From Paracoccaceae bacterium (GTDB lineage: Bacteria; Pseudomonadota; Alphaproteobacteria; Rhodobacterales; Rhodobacteraceae), in contig CABZJG010000021.1 in NCBI GenBank assembly GCA_902525995.1, positions 1 through 15,023 on the forward strand: a stretch of 15,023 bases of DNA, given 5' to 3'. Under the pieces are notes generated by a model. That model was not told the DNA's origin. It saw only the letters and a list, made by a program, of their open reading frames with translations, and did not search any database. The translations under genes were made by a program, and so were the position numbers. How positions within the stretch are numbered: the stretch's first letter is position 1; every line of letters starts with the position of its first letter. Positions 1 through 7,391 of the stretch are shown in pieces.

Positions 1-39
1 TGGTACAGGTCCAGCATTGTCCGAGTCAAAAAACATAGC

Positions 40-513
40 TCACTGCTCCTCAATCAAATGATGTTCCCAATCATCTTCGTCAACTTCGAACTCTGGCACT
101 GTTTGCCCTTGAATGGAAATTCCTGCCTGATGAACGCTGTGCGGCGATCCCGAGATCAAAGGGTGCCAGTCAAAAAGAGGTTTTTCCTGCCATAGCAACA
201 GATAGGCACAGGTATTTGGAAGCCAATAGGCGTGCTGTGGAATGCTTTCCGGGGTCAAGGAAATGCACTCAGGAACAAATTGACGGCGGATGCTGTATTG
301 GCTGCACCGACAGGTATCATTGTCAAACAAACGGCAGGCAACGCGGGTTAAAAACACCTCGCCACTGTCTTCATCTTCGATTTTATTCAGGCAGCATTTT
401 CCGCAGCCATCACACAGCGCTTCCCATTCGTCGACCGACATCTCGGCAAGAGACTTTTTCTTCCAAAATTCTGCGGTAAGGCCGCTGTGTTCGGCCCGTT
501 CCCTCTCGGTCAT
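40..513 (-). CDS. YcgN/UPF0260 family cysteine-cluster protein
   Basis: The 157-residue protein has the cysteine pattern of the YcgN (UPF0260) family: a DGCGKCC cluster (Cys34, Cys37, Cys40, Cys41), then Cys60 in a TRVAC segment, a CRC pair (Cys68, Cys70) and Cys83 in VPEC. Such spaced cysteines suggest metal or Fe-S binding, but the biochemical role of the family is not established. No signal peptide or membrane segment is visible, so it is probably cytosolic. The start codon overlaps the end of ribF by 4 bp (ATGA type), which points to translational coupling in one operon. The length is normal for the family. Family assignment is secure; function is unknown. Confidence 0.9.
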   Translation of the reverse strand: MTERERAEHSGLTAEFWKKKSLAEMSVDEWEALCDGCGKCCLNKIEDEDSGEVFLTRVACRLFDNDTCRCSQYSIRRQFVPECISLTPESIPQHAYWLPNTCAYLLLWQEKPLFDWHPLISGSPHSVHQAGISIQGQTVPEFEVDEDDWEHHLIEEQ

Positions 514-1448
514 TTTGCAGCCAGTATTTCACGCGCCAAAAGGCAATCGGCATCCATTTGTTCAATGAGCGCCTCTAAGCTGTCAAATGACAGCTCAGGG
601 CGAAGAAACTCAACCAATCCTATGGACAGGCTAGTGCCATAAAGGTCGCCGGAAAAATCAAAGATAAAGGTTTCCAAATTTGGTGTGTTTTCCCCAAACA
701 TCGGGCGCACTCCCAATGATGCCGCGCCGTGGTAAGATCCGGCAAAGGGACCATCTAGAATATCCACCATCACCGCATAAACCCCGAGTTTCGGGAGGTG
801 CAAACCGTCCAGTGACATATTGGCCGTTGGATAGCCCAACTCGCGGCCACGTTGCTCACCGCTGATAACCGGGCCCTCTATGCGGTGCCAATGGCCAAGT
901 TGATCAGCCGCATCGCGCGGCCGTCCTTCGGTTAGCGCCGTTCTAATGGACGTTGAGGAAACTTCGCCAAGGCCTGCCGCTATCAAGGGCGCAATCGTCA
1001 CCCCAAAGCCGTATTCATGCCCGAAGCTCACTAGATCCTCGACCGTGCCTGCACGGGCTTTGCCAAATCGAAAATCGGCGCCAACCACGATGTGTTTTAA
1101 CCCCAAACCATCGACAATGACGCCTTTTGCAAACTCTTGCGGAGTAAGCGCCGACAGCGCTGCGTTGAAATTTAGCTCATAGAGCCGCTCGACCCCAAGT
1201 TTTTCCAAACGGGTTGAGCGGGCTTCAGGACTCATTAACCTAAAGTCTGGCGCATCAGGGGCAAAATAACTTCTTGGGTGCGGCTCAAATGTTAAAACCC
1301 CCAAAGGGGCCGAAATAGCGCTGCCTTGGGTTCGGGCAATGTCGATCACGGACTGGTGCCCAAGATGAACACCATCGAAGTTGCCAATAGCAACACTCGC
1401 ACCTTTGTCCTGAGGCTCTACATATTTAAAATCACGAATAATTCTCAT
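510..1448 (-). CDS. ribF: Bifunctional riboflavin kinase / FAD synthetase RibF
   Basis: This enzyme phosphorylates riboflavin to FMN and then adenylylates FMN to FAD in the cytosol. The N-terminal nucleotidyltransferase domain shows GNFDGVHLGHQ at residues 22-32 (the HxGH-type motif), VVGADFRFGK at about 121-130 and SSTSIR at 164-169. The C-terminal flavokinase domain has GRELGYPTAN at about 201-210, with the PTAN motif that contacts ATP/Mg, and a LGVRP segment further on. The length of 312 residues is typical. No clear Shine-Dalgarno precedes the ATG, but the N-terminus MRIIRDF matches the usual family start. It lies 49 bp after the MaoC-type gene and overlaps the YcgN gene, consistent with one minus-strand operon. 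Confidence 0.97.
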   Translation of the reverse strand: MRIIRDFKYVEPQDKGASVAIGNFDGVHLGHQSVIDIARTQGSAISAPLGVLTFEPHPRSYFAPDAPDFRLMSPEARSTRLEKLGVERLYELNFNAALSALTPQEFAKGVIVDGLGLKHIVVGADFRFGKARAGTVEDLVSFGHEYGFGVTIAPLIAAGLGEVSSTSIRTALTEGRPRDAADQLGHWHRIEGPVISGEQRGRELGYPTANMSLDGLHLPKLGVYAVMVDILDGPFAGSYHGAASLGVRPMFGENTPNLETFIFDFSGDLYGTSLSIGLVEFLRPELSFDSLEALIEQMDADCLLAREILAAK

Positions 1449-1497
1449 AGATTTGAGGTAGCGCTCAAATCAGCCAGACGCAAGGGCGAGCAATGCG

Positions 1498-1941
1498 TTA
1501 ATCAAATTTCCGGCTTGGGGCTAAAACAGTGGCCTCTCCTACAAGAACGTTTTTCCCGTCGACCTGACAAAGGCAGTCCATGCGCACCCGCCGTTTTGCT
1601 AGATCTATGTCGGTGACTGTCACCGCGGCGTAAACCATATCCCCGGGCCTAACAGGCGCGAGAAATTTTAAAGTTTGTCCCAGATAAACAGTCCCGTGAC
1701 CGGGAAGCTGTTCGCCGATCACCGCCGAAATCAGGCCTGCTGTAAGCATTCCGTGGGCTATTCTTCCTTCAAAAATCGTATCCTGCGCATAGGCGTCATC
1801 CAGATGAACAGGATTATGATCCGTTGATACTTGGGCAAACATTTCTATATCTTCATCGCTCACCACTTTTCTAAGGTGGCGGGTCATGCCCATTTCGATA
1901 TCTTCTATACAAATTGTTCCGCGCGGCAGATTGTCCAACAT
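1498..1941 (-). CDS. MaoC-like (R)-specific enoyl-CoA hydratase
   Basis: This is a single hot-dog-fold hydratase of 147 residues, the size of PhaJ-type (R)-specific enoyl-CoA hydratases. The hydratase-2 motif is present: FAQVSTDHNPVHLDDAYA at about residues 35-52, with catalytic Asp41 and His46, followed by RIAHGML at 60-66. Such proteins hydrate trans-2-enoyl-CoA to (R)-3-hydroxyacyl-CoA, linking beta-oxidation to polyhydroxyalkanoate or other pathways; the actual substrate cannot be read from sequence. A GAGGA Shine-Dalgarno lies just upstream of the ATG. It sits between the HAD hydrolase gene and ribF in the same direction. No PHA synthase gene is nearby, so a PHA role is only a possibility. 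Confidence 0.9.
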   Translation of the reverse strand: MLDNLPRGTICIEDIEMGMTRHLRKVVSDEDIEMFAQVSTDHNPVHLDDAYAQDTIFEGRIAHGMLTAGLISAVIGEQLPGHGTVYLGQTLKFLAPVRPGDMVYAAVTVTDIDLAKRRVRMDCLCQVDGKNVLVGEATVLAPSRKFD

Positions 1942-2034
1942 GGGGTCCTCAAGATGGTCTTGTAATTTTTTTACAAATTACATTTTACCTGAGAAACTTT
2001 ATTACTTTGCAGGTGCAGAAAATCAAGCCCTATT

Positions 2035-2907
2035 TCAGCGTAAAAACCCAATTGTATAGCGTGGAGCTTGGGTTTCGGCGGCAAGATAGGAGTTTAAGGC
2101 TTCAGGATTTGGTTGATTTTCTGTTTTGGTTTCCTCGGCCGCCAAACCGCCTGAGATAAACAAAGCATCAATGCCTTCATCCATCGCGCCCTTGATATCT
2201 GTTTGAATGCCATCGCCAATGGCCAAAATTCTCGTGTCGGGAATTGGTTCACCCATTGCCGCCAACCTGCGGCGCGCAAGATCATAAATCGGGGCATGGG
2301 GTTTGCCAAAATAAAGGCTTTCACCGCCCATTTCGGTATAGAGCTTTGCCAATGCCCCAGCGCACCATTCGCGGGTATTTCCCCGATCCACAATGATATC
2401 AGGGTTTGCACAAAGCAGTTTTAAACCTCTGCTTTGTGCATAGCTAAAGTCTTTGCGCATGACCTGTGGATCGGCTTGCGCATCAAAGGGACCAGTACAC
2501 ACGATACCTTCGGCCTCTTCTAAAGAAACGCGCCGGATATCCATTGGGTCGTCCAAAATTTTCAGTGGATCAAAAAACGGCAGATCGCGCGGCTCTCCGA
2601 TGAAATAAATATCCTGCCCGACAGCCCCTTGATAAAGGGCTGAGCGTGCGCTGTCGCCCGAAGATGCTATGGTATCCCAAGCCTCATCATAAACGCCGAA
2701 GGTAACAAGCTGCTTTTGAACCCCGGCGCGCGGTTTCGGCGAATTGGTCACCAAAACAACTTTTCCCCCGGCCTTACGATAGTCCTTAAGCGCCTGATTG
2801 GCGGCGGAAAAAGCTTTGACGCCGTTATGAACACAGCCCCAAAGATCAACAAATAGGGCATCATATTGGTCAGCAATTTCCGAAAGAGAGCTAATAATTT
2901 GCGTCAT
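2035..2907 (-). CDS. TIGR01459-type HAD superfamily class IIA hydrolase
   Basis: This 290-residue HAD-fold protein resembles the NagD-like class IIA group. Motif I is VDLWGCVHNG with the nucleophile Asp21. The +2 position, usually a second Asp in phosphatases, is Trp23, which I associate with this subfamily. Motif II is VTNSP (about 53-57), the Lys motif is FGKPH (200-204) and motif IV is GDGIQTD (231-237). It probably hydrolyses a small phosphorylated metabolite, but the substrate is unknown. An AAGGGA Shine-Dalgarno precedes the ATG. The MaoC gene follows after 93 bp, and the order HAD, MaoC, ribF recalls Rhodobacterales gene neighbourhoods. The family call is strong and the specific function weak. 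Confidence 0.9.
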   Translation of the reverse strand: MTQIISSLSEIADQYDALFVDLWGCVHNGVKAFSAANQALKDYRKAGGKVVLVTNSPKPRAGVQKQLVTFGVYDEAWDTIASSGDSARSALYQGAVGQDIYFIGEPRDLPFFDPLKILDDPMDIRRVSLEEAEGIVCTGPFDAQADPQVMRKDFSYAQSRGLKLLCANPDIIVDRGNTREWCAGALAKLYTEMGGESLYFGKPHAPIYDLARRRLAAMGEPIPDTRILAIGDGIQTDIKGAMDEGIDALFISGGLAAEETKTENQPNPEALNSYLAAETQAPRYTIGFLR

Positions 2908-3089
2908 TTTGATCCCTTAGCAGAGTTGTCTTTTGCAGCTGCCCGCTTGGTATCATTCGTTTTGCAAATTGAAAATACACTTATAGGATCGAAGAGGTAG
3001 ATATATTGTGATGCACCATTTCGACGCAAAACGCCACGCATTAACATATTAGCGCGGCCTAGTCTTTGGCAATTTCAGAAAAGCAAGAT

Positions 3090-3124
3090 GCAGGCAAAGC
3101 CCCGAAATCAATCGGGGCTTTGCA
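3090..3124 (-). terminator. Intrinsic terminator downstream of hppA
   Basis: A perfect 11-bp inverted repeat, GCAAAGCCCCG (3094-3104) and CGGGGCTTTGC (3113-3123), flanks an 8-base loop and begins 8 bp past the hppA stop codon. It is GC-rich at its core with the U-run (CUUU) in its outer 3' arm when read on the minus strand. It probably ends the hppA transcript and separates it from the HAD hydrolase gene. The U-tract is short, so efficiency is uncertain. Confidence 0.75.
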
Positions 3125-3131
3125 AATGTCT

Positions 3132-5141
3132 TTACAGCAGTGGTGCAATCACCAAGCTGACAATAGCCATCACATTGATCAGAATGTTCATGGATGGACC
3201 TGATGTATCTTTGAAGGGGTCACCAACTGTATCGCCCACAACAACGGCACTGTGAGTTTCAGAGCCTTTGCCGCCAAGGTTGCCCTTTTCGACATACTTT
3301 TTGGCATTGTCCCAAGCACCACCGGCATTCGCCATCATAAGGGCCATCAACACACAGCCCAGAAGCGCGCCGCCAAGCATACCGCCAAGCGACTGAGCGC
3401 CCAGACCAAAACCAATCACCACTGGCGCGCCAACAGCAATTGCACCCGGCAGGATCATCCGCTTCAGGGCAGCGGTTGTCGCAATATCCACACAGCTTGC
3501 TGTATCAGGCTCAGCTTTGCCTTCAAGCAATCCAGGAATTTCGCGGAACTGTCTGCGGATTTCGTTGATCATGTCAAACGCCGCTTCACCCACAGCCGTC
3601 ATTGTGATGGATGCAATCAAGAACGGGATCGTTCCGCCGATAAACATCCCAACCAGAACTGTCGGATCAGAGATCTGCAATGTGAATTCGCCTCTTCCGC
3701 TGGCAGCCCAAGCGGCCTCAACAGTTTCCGAGAACGCAGCAATAATCGCCAAAGCGGCCAGAGCAGCAGCGCCAATGGCAAAGCCTTTACCGATCGCAGC
3801 TGTTGTATTGCCGACCTCATCAAGGCCATCTGTGATTTTGCGTGTCTCTTCGCCCATCCCAGCCATTTCAGAAATGCCGCCGGCATTGTCTGCAACAGGG
3901 CCGTATGCGTCGATTGCCATGGTGATACCAACTGTGGCCAGCATACCGACCGCGGCAATGCCCACACCATAAAGGCCGGCAAGCGATGTCGAGATAAAGA
4001 TAATTACTGACAACACCAAAATCGGTGCAACAACTGATTCAAGTCCGACCGCAAGGCCTGTGATCATCACAGTGGCTGTACCAGTTTCACCCGATTTAGC
4101 AATTTTGCGAACCGGCGAACCACCTGTATAATATTCTGTGATCAAGCCGATTGCGATACCGCCGACGGCACCGCTGACAACGGCCCACCAGTAATTTGCA
4201 GAAATGCCCATATACTGAATTAGGAACCATGCCATGATGATAAACACCAAAGGCGCGCCCATTGTGCCGCTGCGCAAAGCTGCCTCAGGGGCAGCACCAG
4301 AGCGCATGTTAACAACAATGATACCCAAAACTGACGCTATCAGACCGATGCTGGCCAGCATTAAAGGCAGCGCCATCATCGCGGCCTGAAGATCAGGGCC
4401 AATAGCCATTGTTGCGGCAATCGCAATACAAGCGATCATGGAGCCACAATATGATTCAAAGATGTCTGATCCCATGCCCGCAATGTCGCCCACGTTGTCA
4501 CCAACATTGTCAGCAATCACGCCCGGGTTGCGTGGATCATCCTCTGGGATGCCGGCTTCAACCTTACCAACCAAGTCAGCGCCTACGTCTGCGCTTTTGG
4601 TAAAGATACCACCACCGACACGTGAAAAGAGCGCCACGGTTGACCCGCCCATACCAAAGCCGTGAATGGCTTCTGCTGTATGCGGATCACCACCGAAGTA
4701 GTAGTAAAGACCGCCCAGACCCATCAGGCCAAGCGAGGCAACACAAAGGCCCATGATCGATCCGCCCAAAAAGGCAACCGACAATGACTTTGCAGCGCCG
4801 TCTTGGTTGGCTGCAACCGCAGTGCGCACATTGGCTTTGGTCGCTGAGAACATTCCAAGATAGCCTGCGACGGCGGAAGAAACCGCGCCAACCACAAAGG
4901 AAATCGCTGTATTGATGCCCAGCGGCGAGAAATAAATCCCCGCAAGAAGCACCAAGCAAAATAGCCCAAGCATTTTGTACTCGCGGTGCATAAACACCAT
5001 AGCGCCCAAATGGATTTGGTCACCGATTTTTTTCACTAAGCCGTCACCTGCGTCTTGCCTCAATACCATCTGGTAAATAACAAACGCTATGATTAACCCC
5101 AACACGCCAAGTGCGGGCGGCAGCGCCAATAAATTAGTCAT
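3132..5141 (-). CDS. hppA: Membrane-bound ion-translocating pyrophosphatase (K+-dependent type)
   Basis: This 669-residue integral membrane protein couples PPi hydrolysis to ion export across the inner membrane and has the roughly 16 hydrophobic segments of the family. The substrate-binding signature DVGADLVGKVE is at 185-195, DDPRNPG at 201-207, DNVGDNVGD at 211-219, and the second acidic cluster GDTVGDPFKDT at 636-646. The K+-sensitivity segment reads GNTTAAIGKG (444-453). Ala448 and Gly451 occupy the positions that are Lys and Thr in K+-independent enzymes, so I predict K+ dependence, contrary to the usual automatic name 'K+-insensitive'. Glu229 in GSDIFESY sits where Na+-pumping enzymes carry their key Glu, so Na+, H+ or both could be pumped. 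An AAGGA site precedes the ATG. The soluble pyrophosphatase ppaC lies next upstream. Confidence 0.97.
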   Translation of the reverse strand: MTNLLALPPALGVLGLIIAFVIYQMVLRQDAGDGLVKKIGDQIHLGAMVFMHREYKMLGLFCLVLLAGIYFSPLGINTAISFVVGAVSSAVAGYLGMFSATKANVRTAVAANQDGAAKSLSVAFLGGSIMGLCVASLGLMGLGGLYYYFGGDPHTAEAIHGFGMGGSTVALFSRVGGGIFTKSADVGADLVGKVEAGIPEDDPRNPGVIADNVGDNVGDIAGMGSDIFESYCGSMIACIAIAATMAIGPDLQAAMMALPLMLASIGLIASVLGIIVVNMRSGAAPEAALRSGTMGAPLVFIIMAWFLIQYMGISANYWWAVVSGAVGGIAIGLITEYYTGGSPVRKIAKSGETGTATVMITGLAVGLESVVAPILVLSVIIFISTSLAGLYGVGIAAVGMLATVGITMAIDAYGPVADNAGGISEMAGMGEETRKITDGLDEVGNTTAAIGKGFAIGAAALAALAIIAAFSETVEAAWAASGRGEFTLQISDPTVLVGMFIGGTIPFLIASITMTAVGEAAFDMINEIRRQFREIPGLLEGKAEPDTASCVDIATTAALKRMILPGAIAVGAPVVIGFGLGAQSLGGMLGGALLGCVLMALMMANAGGAWDNAKKYVEKGNLGGKGSETHSAVVVGDTVGDPFKDTSGPSMNILINVMAIVSLVIAPLL

Positions 5142-5572
5142 CCGTGGATTTCCTTTTTTGTGCTAAGAAACTGTTAGAGCGGGTTTTACCTATATTTACG
5201 TCGGCGTTGCAACACATTAATGCACAAATATTGGGCCCGACAAATCCAATGGATCGCGGGTTGTTTATCTGGGACTTTTTTGCAGTGTTAGCAAAGGTGC
5301 ATTTTGCACCAAAGTAGAAGGGCCTTCTATCTTCTAACTATATGTAAAATATATATATACTCCTCAGCACCTACCTATTTGGATATCCATCGTTTCTCAT
5401 TCAACGCATCCTTGAACCCCGGATCAAGAAAGCCACTTCGCATCCTAATTTCTTTCGAATTTTTAGGTATTGGTGTTGCCCAAATGCTTAAAGATATCTC
5501 TTTTTCAGCGCCGCAATGGAAAGGACAACACGTTGTGGATCATGAACTTTGGGTTTTTGATGCCTCAATCGG
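5142..5572. other. 430-bp gap between ppaC and hppA, with paired inverted repeats
   Basis: This gap holds the presumed hppA promoter region and the end of the ppaC transcript. I see two adjacent short inverted repeats: GGTGCATTTTGCACC at 5296-5310 and the 15-bp palindrome TAGAAGGGCCTTCTA at 5315-5329. An AT-rich run follows at about 5338-5360. A plus-strand reading frame from a TTG at 5304 to a stop at 5576 is open but has no convincing start or ribosome site; its last 30 codons look slightly gene-like. No tRNA or other recognisable RNA was found, and no convincing -35/-10 pair could be assigned to hppA. Confidence 0.5.
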
Positions 5573-6520
5573 TTAAGCCGCCAAATTACAACCACCTTCA
5601 AGGGACCTATGAAGCGCAGGAATAATCTGTTTTTTGCGGCTCATTATCCCGGGCAATACCACTGTGTCTTCAGTTGTTTTAACCCCAAAAACCTGCTCTA
5701 AGAGCGCTTTGGTGTGACCGTCTGGAATAATCAAGGTTGCTTCCTCTTTAGAGATATCAATCACAAACGCCAAAACCTGATCCACATCACTTGAAGCGCA
5801 GATATCAGACATCGCGTTTTTCAATCCCTCTTTACGGTTCAAGACAGATTGCGGTGTTTGTGTCTCAAGCAAGGACACTCGGTATTTTGTCTCTTTGATC
5901 ACATAGTCTTTGCTGTCCATCGCAATTAAACTCCTATCGGACAGACCTGATATATCTGACTTAGCGTCGAACATTTGGTTTGCATAAGTTTCAATATCGA
6001 CCTTGAGCTCTGCGGCAAGTCGCCCTGCAACAGTTCGGTCGTGGTCGGTTGTTGTCGGGCTTTTAAATGCCAAAGTATCAGATAGGATACACGACAGCGC
6101 CAGACCTTTTAATCCGTCAGGCATTTCATCAGCCGCTTTGCTGCCCATGAGTTCAATCATCAATGTTGCCGTGCACCCAAGAGGTCGAACTGTGATGTTG
6201 ACGATATCCTTGGTGACAAGACCCCCCACCCATTTATGGTGATCGATTATTTCGCGAATCTGGCACTCATTGATATTTTGTGGCAGCTCGTCTGGATTGT
6301 TTGTGTCAACAATCACAACAGGAGTGTCAGCAGCCAATTCACCAAGGATATCAGGGCTGGTCATACCCCAATAGTCCAAGACGAATTTTGCTTCATTATT
6401 TGGCTTTCCAAGTACTTTGGCGGATGCCGGTACTTTTTTAATTTCCGTCAGATACCACGCCCAAATGAGTGCGCTGCAGGTACTATCCGTATCAGGAGAT
6501 CGATGACCAAAGACAAACAT
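5573..6520 (-). CDS. ppaC: Manganese-dependent (family II) inorganic pyrophosphatase
   Basis: This cytosolic DHH-superfamily enzyme hydrolyses PPi to two phosphates using Mn2+ or Co2+. Its 315 residues fit the short, CBS-free form of family II. The metal ligands are visible: His6, Asp10 and Asp12 in FGHRSPDTD, Asp72 in VDTNNPDE, and the DHH motif Asp93-His94-His95, with a further Asp in LSDTLAFKS near 147. The C-terminal DHHA2 domain ends with the substrate-binding SRKKQ motif at 294-298. A GAGAGG ribosome site lies about 9 bases before the ATG. It follows yaaA after 88 bp in the same direction and precedes hppA, so a soluble and a membrane pyrophosphatase are neighbours. Confidence 0.96.
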   Translation of the reverse strand: MFVFGHRSPDTDSTCSALIWAWYLTEIKKVPASAKVLGKPNNEAKFVLDYWGMTSPDILGELAADTPVVIVDTNNPDELPQNINECQIREIIDHHKWVGGLVTKDIVNITVRPLGCTATLMIELMGSKAADEMPDGLKGLALSCILSDTLAFKSPTTTDHDRTVAGRLAAELKVDIETYANQMFDAKSDISGLSDRSLIAMDSKDYVIKETKYRVSLLETQTPQSVLNRKEGLKNAMSDICASSDVDQVLAFVIDISKEEATLIIPDGHTKALLEQVFGVKTTEDTVVLPGIMSRKKQIIPALHRSLEGGCNLAA

Positions 6521-6608
6521 ATTTATAAAACCCTCTCACCATAATACAACCACCGAGTGTGCTATACGCTGCACTGCGGCATTTGTCACCCGACTGCGAC
6601 CAAATGGC

Positions 6609-7361
6609 CTAAGCTCGGAGGAAAACAGGCTTATTTTCAGAGGATAAATTAGGCTCATACCGATATCCGCCAGCATCAAAATCACATAATGCCGCCGGGG
6701 TTGCGATTCGGTTTGAAACAACAAAACGCGCCATGGCCCCACGCGCACGCTTTGCATAAAAGCTAATAATTTTTGGGCCCTTTTCGGTGCTTTCCATAAA
6801 CACCGGCGAAATTACCGGCACTGACAGTGCTTGGGCATCCACGGCTTGAAAATATTCTTGTGAAGCGCAATTAACCACCGCTTTGCTTTGGGTGGTTTTT
6901 GCTTGCGCGCTTAACTCTAATGCCAATGCTGAGCCCCAGTATTCATAAAGGTTTTTACCGTGCTCGGTCTTTAACCGGCTGCCCATTTCCAACCGATAGG
7001 GTTCAATTTCATCCAAGGGGCGCAGTATCCCGTAAAGGCCCGATAAAATCCGCAAATGATCTTGGGCCCACCGCAGCGCATCGGCATCTAAGGTTGCCGC
7101 CTCAAGCCCTTGAAACGTATCGCCTGCAAAAGCAAAGGCTGCGGGTTTGCGATCTTGGCTGCCAAAATCAGAAAATCTTTGTTGGTTCAGCTTTGCCAAA
7201 TTGGGGCTGATCTTCATCAGCTTTTCAAGCTCACCGCTGGTCAGTTTCGCCGCTTCCGCTACCAGTTCGCGCGTACGTTCTGGGAACACTGGCTGTGTTG
7301 GCTGCACTCCGGCGACCGGGTCCATATCAAGTTTTTTAGCGGGTGATACAACAACCAGCAT
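6609..7361 (-). CDS. yaaA: Peroxide stress protein YaaA (UPF0246)
   Basis: The protein has about 250 residues and carries the YaaA hallmarks: the N-terminal VVVSPAKKLD, then FAGDTFQGLEA, LRILSGLYGILRPLD, PYRLEMG, CASQEYF and the basic FYAKRARGAMARF near the C-terminus. In Escherichia coli YaaA lowers free iron and limits oxidative DNA damage after peroxide stress, and the fold binds DNA; the same role is inferred here. I place the start at the ATG at 7361 rather than an in-frame TTG four codons upstream. A GAGGT site lies 6-7 bases before it, and homologues begin MLVVVSPAKK. It follows recQ by 30 bp, so the two are probably co-transcribed, which fits a DNA-protection theme. Confidence 0.95.
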   Translation of the reverse strand: MLVVVSPAKKLDMDPVAGVQPTQPVFPERTRELVAEAAKLTSGELEKLMKISPNLAKLNQQRFSDFGSQDRKPAAFAFAGDTFQGLEAATLDADALRWAQDHLRILSGLYGILRPLDEIEPYRLEMGSRLKTEHGKNLYEYWGSALALELSAQAKTTQSKAVVNCASQEYFQAVDAQALSVPVISPVFMESTEKGPKIISFYAKRARGAMARFVVSNRIATPAALCDFDAGGYRYEPNLSSENKPVFLRA

Positions 7362-7391
7362 GAGCGACCTCAAATGTTTACAGATTATTAT

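Noticed and set aside
3252..4010. Plus-strand ORF of 252 codons opposite hppA
   Set aside because: It lies entirely inside hppA, whose minus-strand protein is unmistakable; the plus-strand translation is rich in Cys, His, Arg and Asn as expected of an antisense shadow, with no motif.
5304..5576. 90-codon plus-strand ORF between hppA and ppaC as a full gene
   Set aside because: The TTG start lies inside an inverted repeat with no ribosome site, and the first half is low-complexity-like. Kept only as a weak remnant observation.
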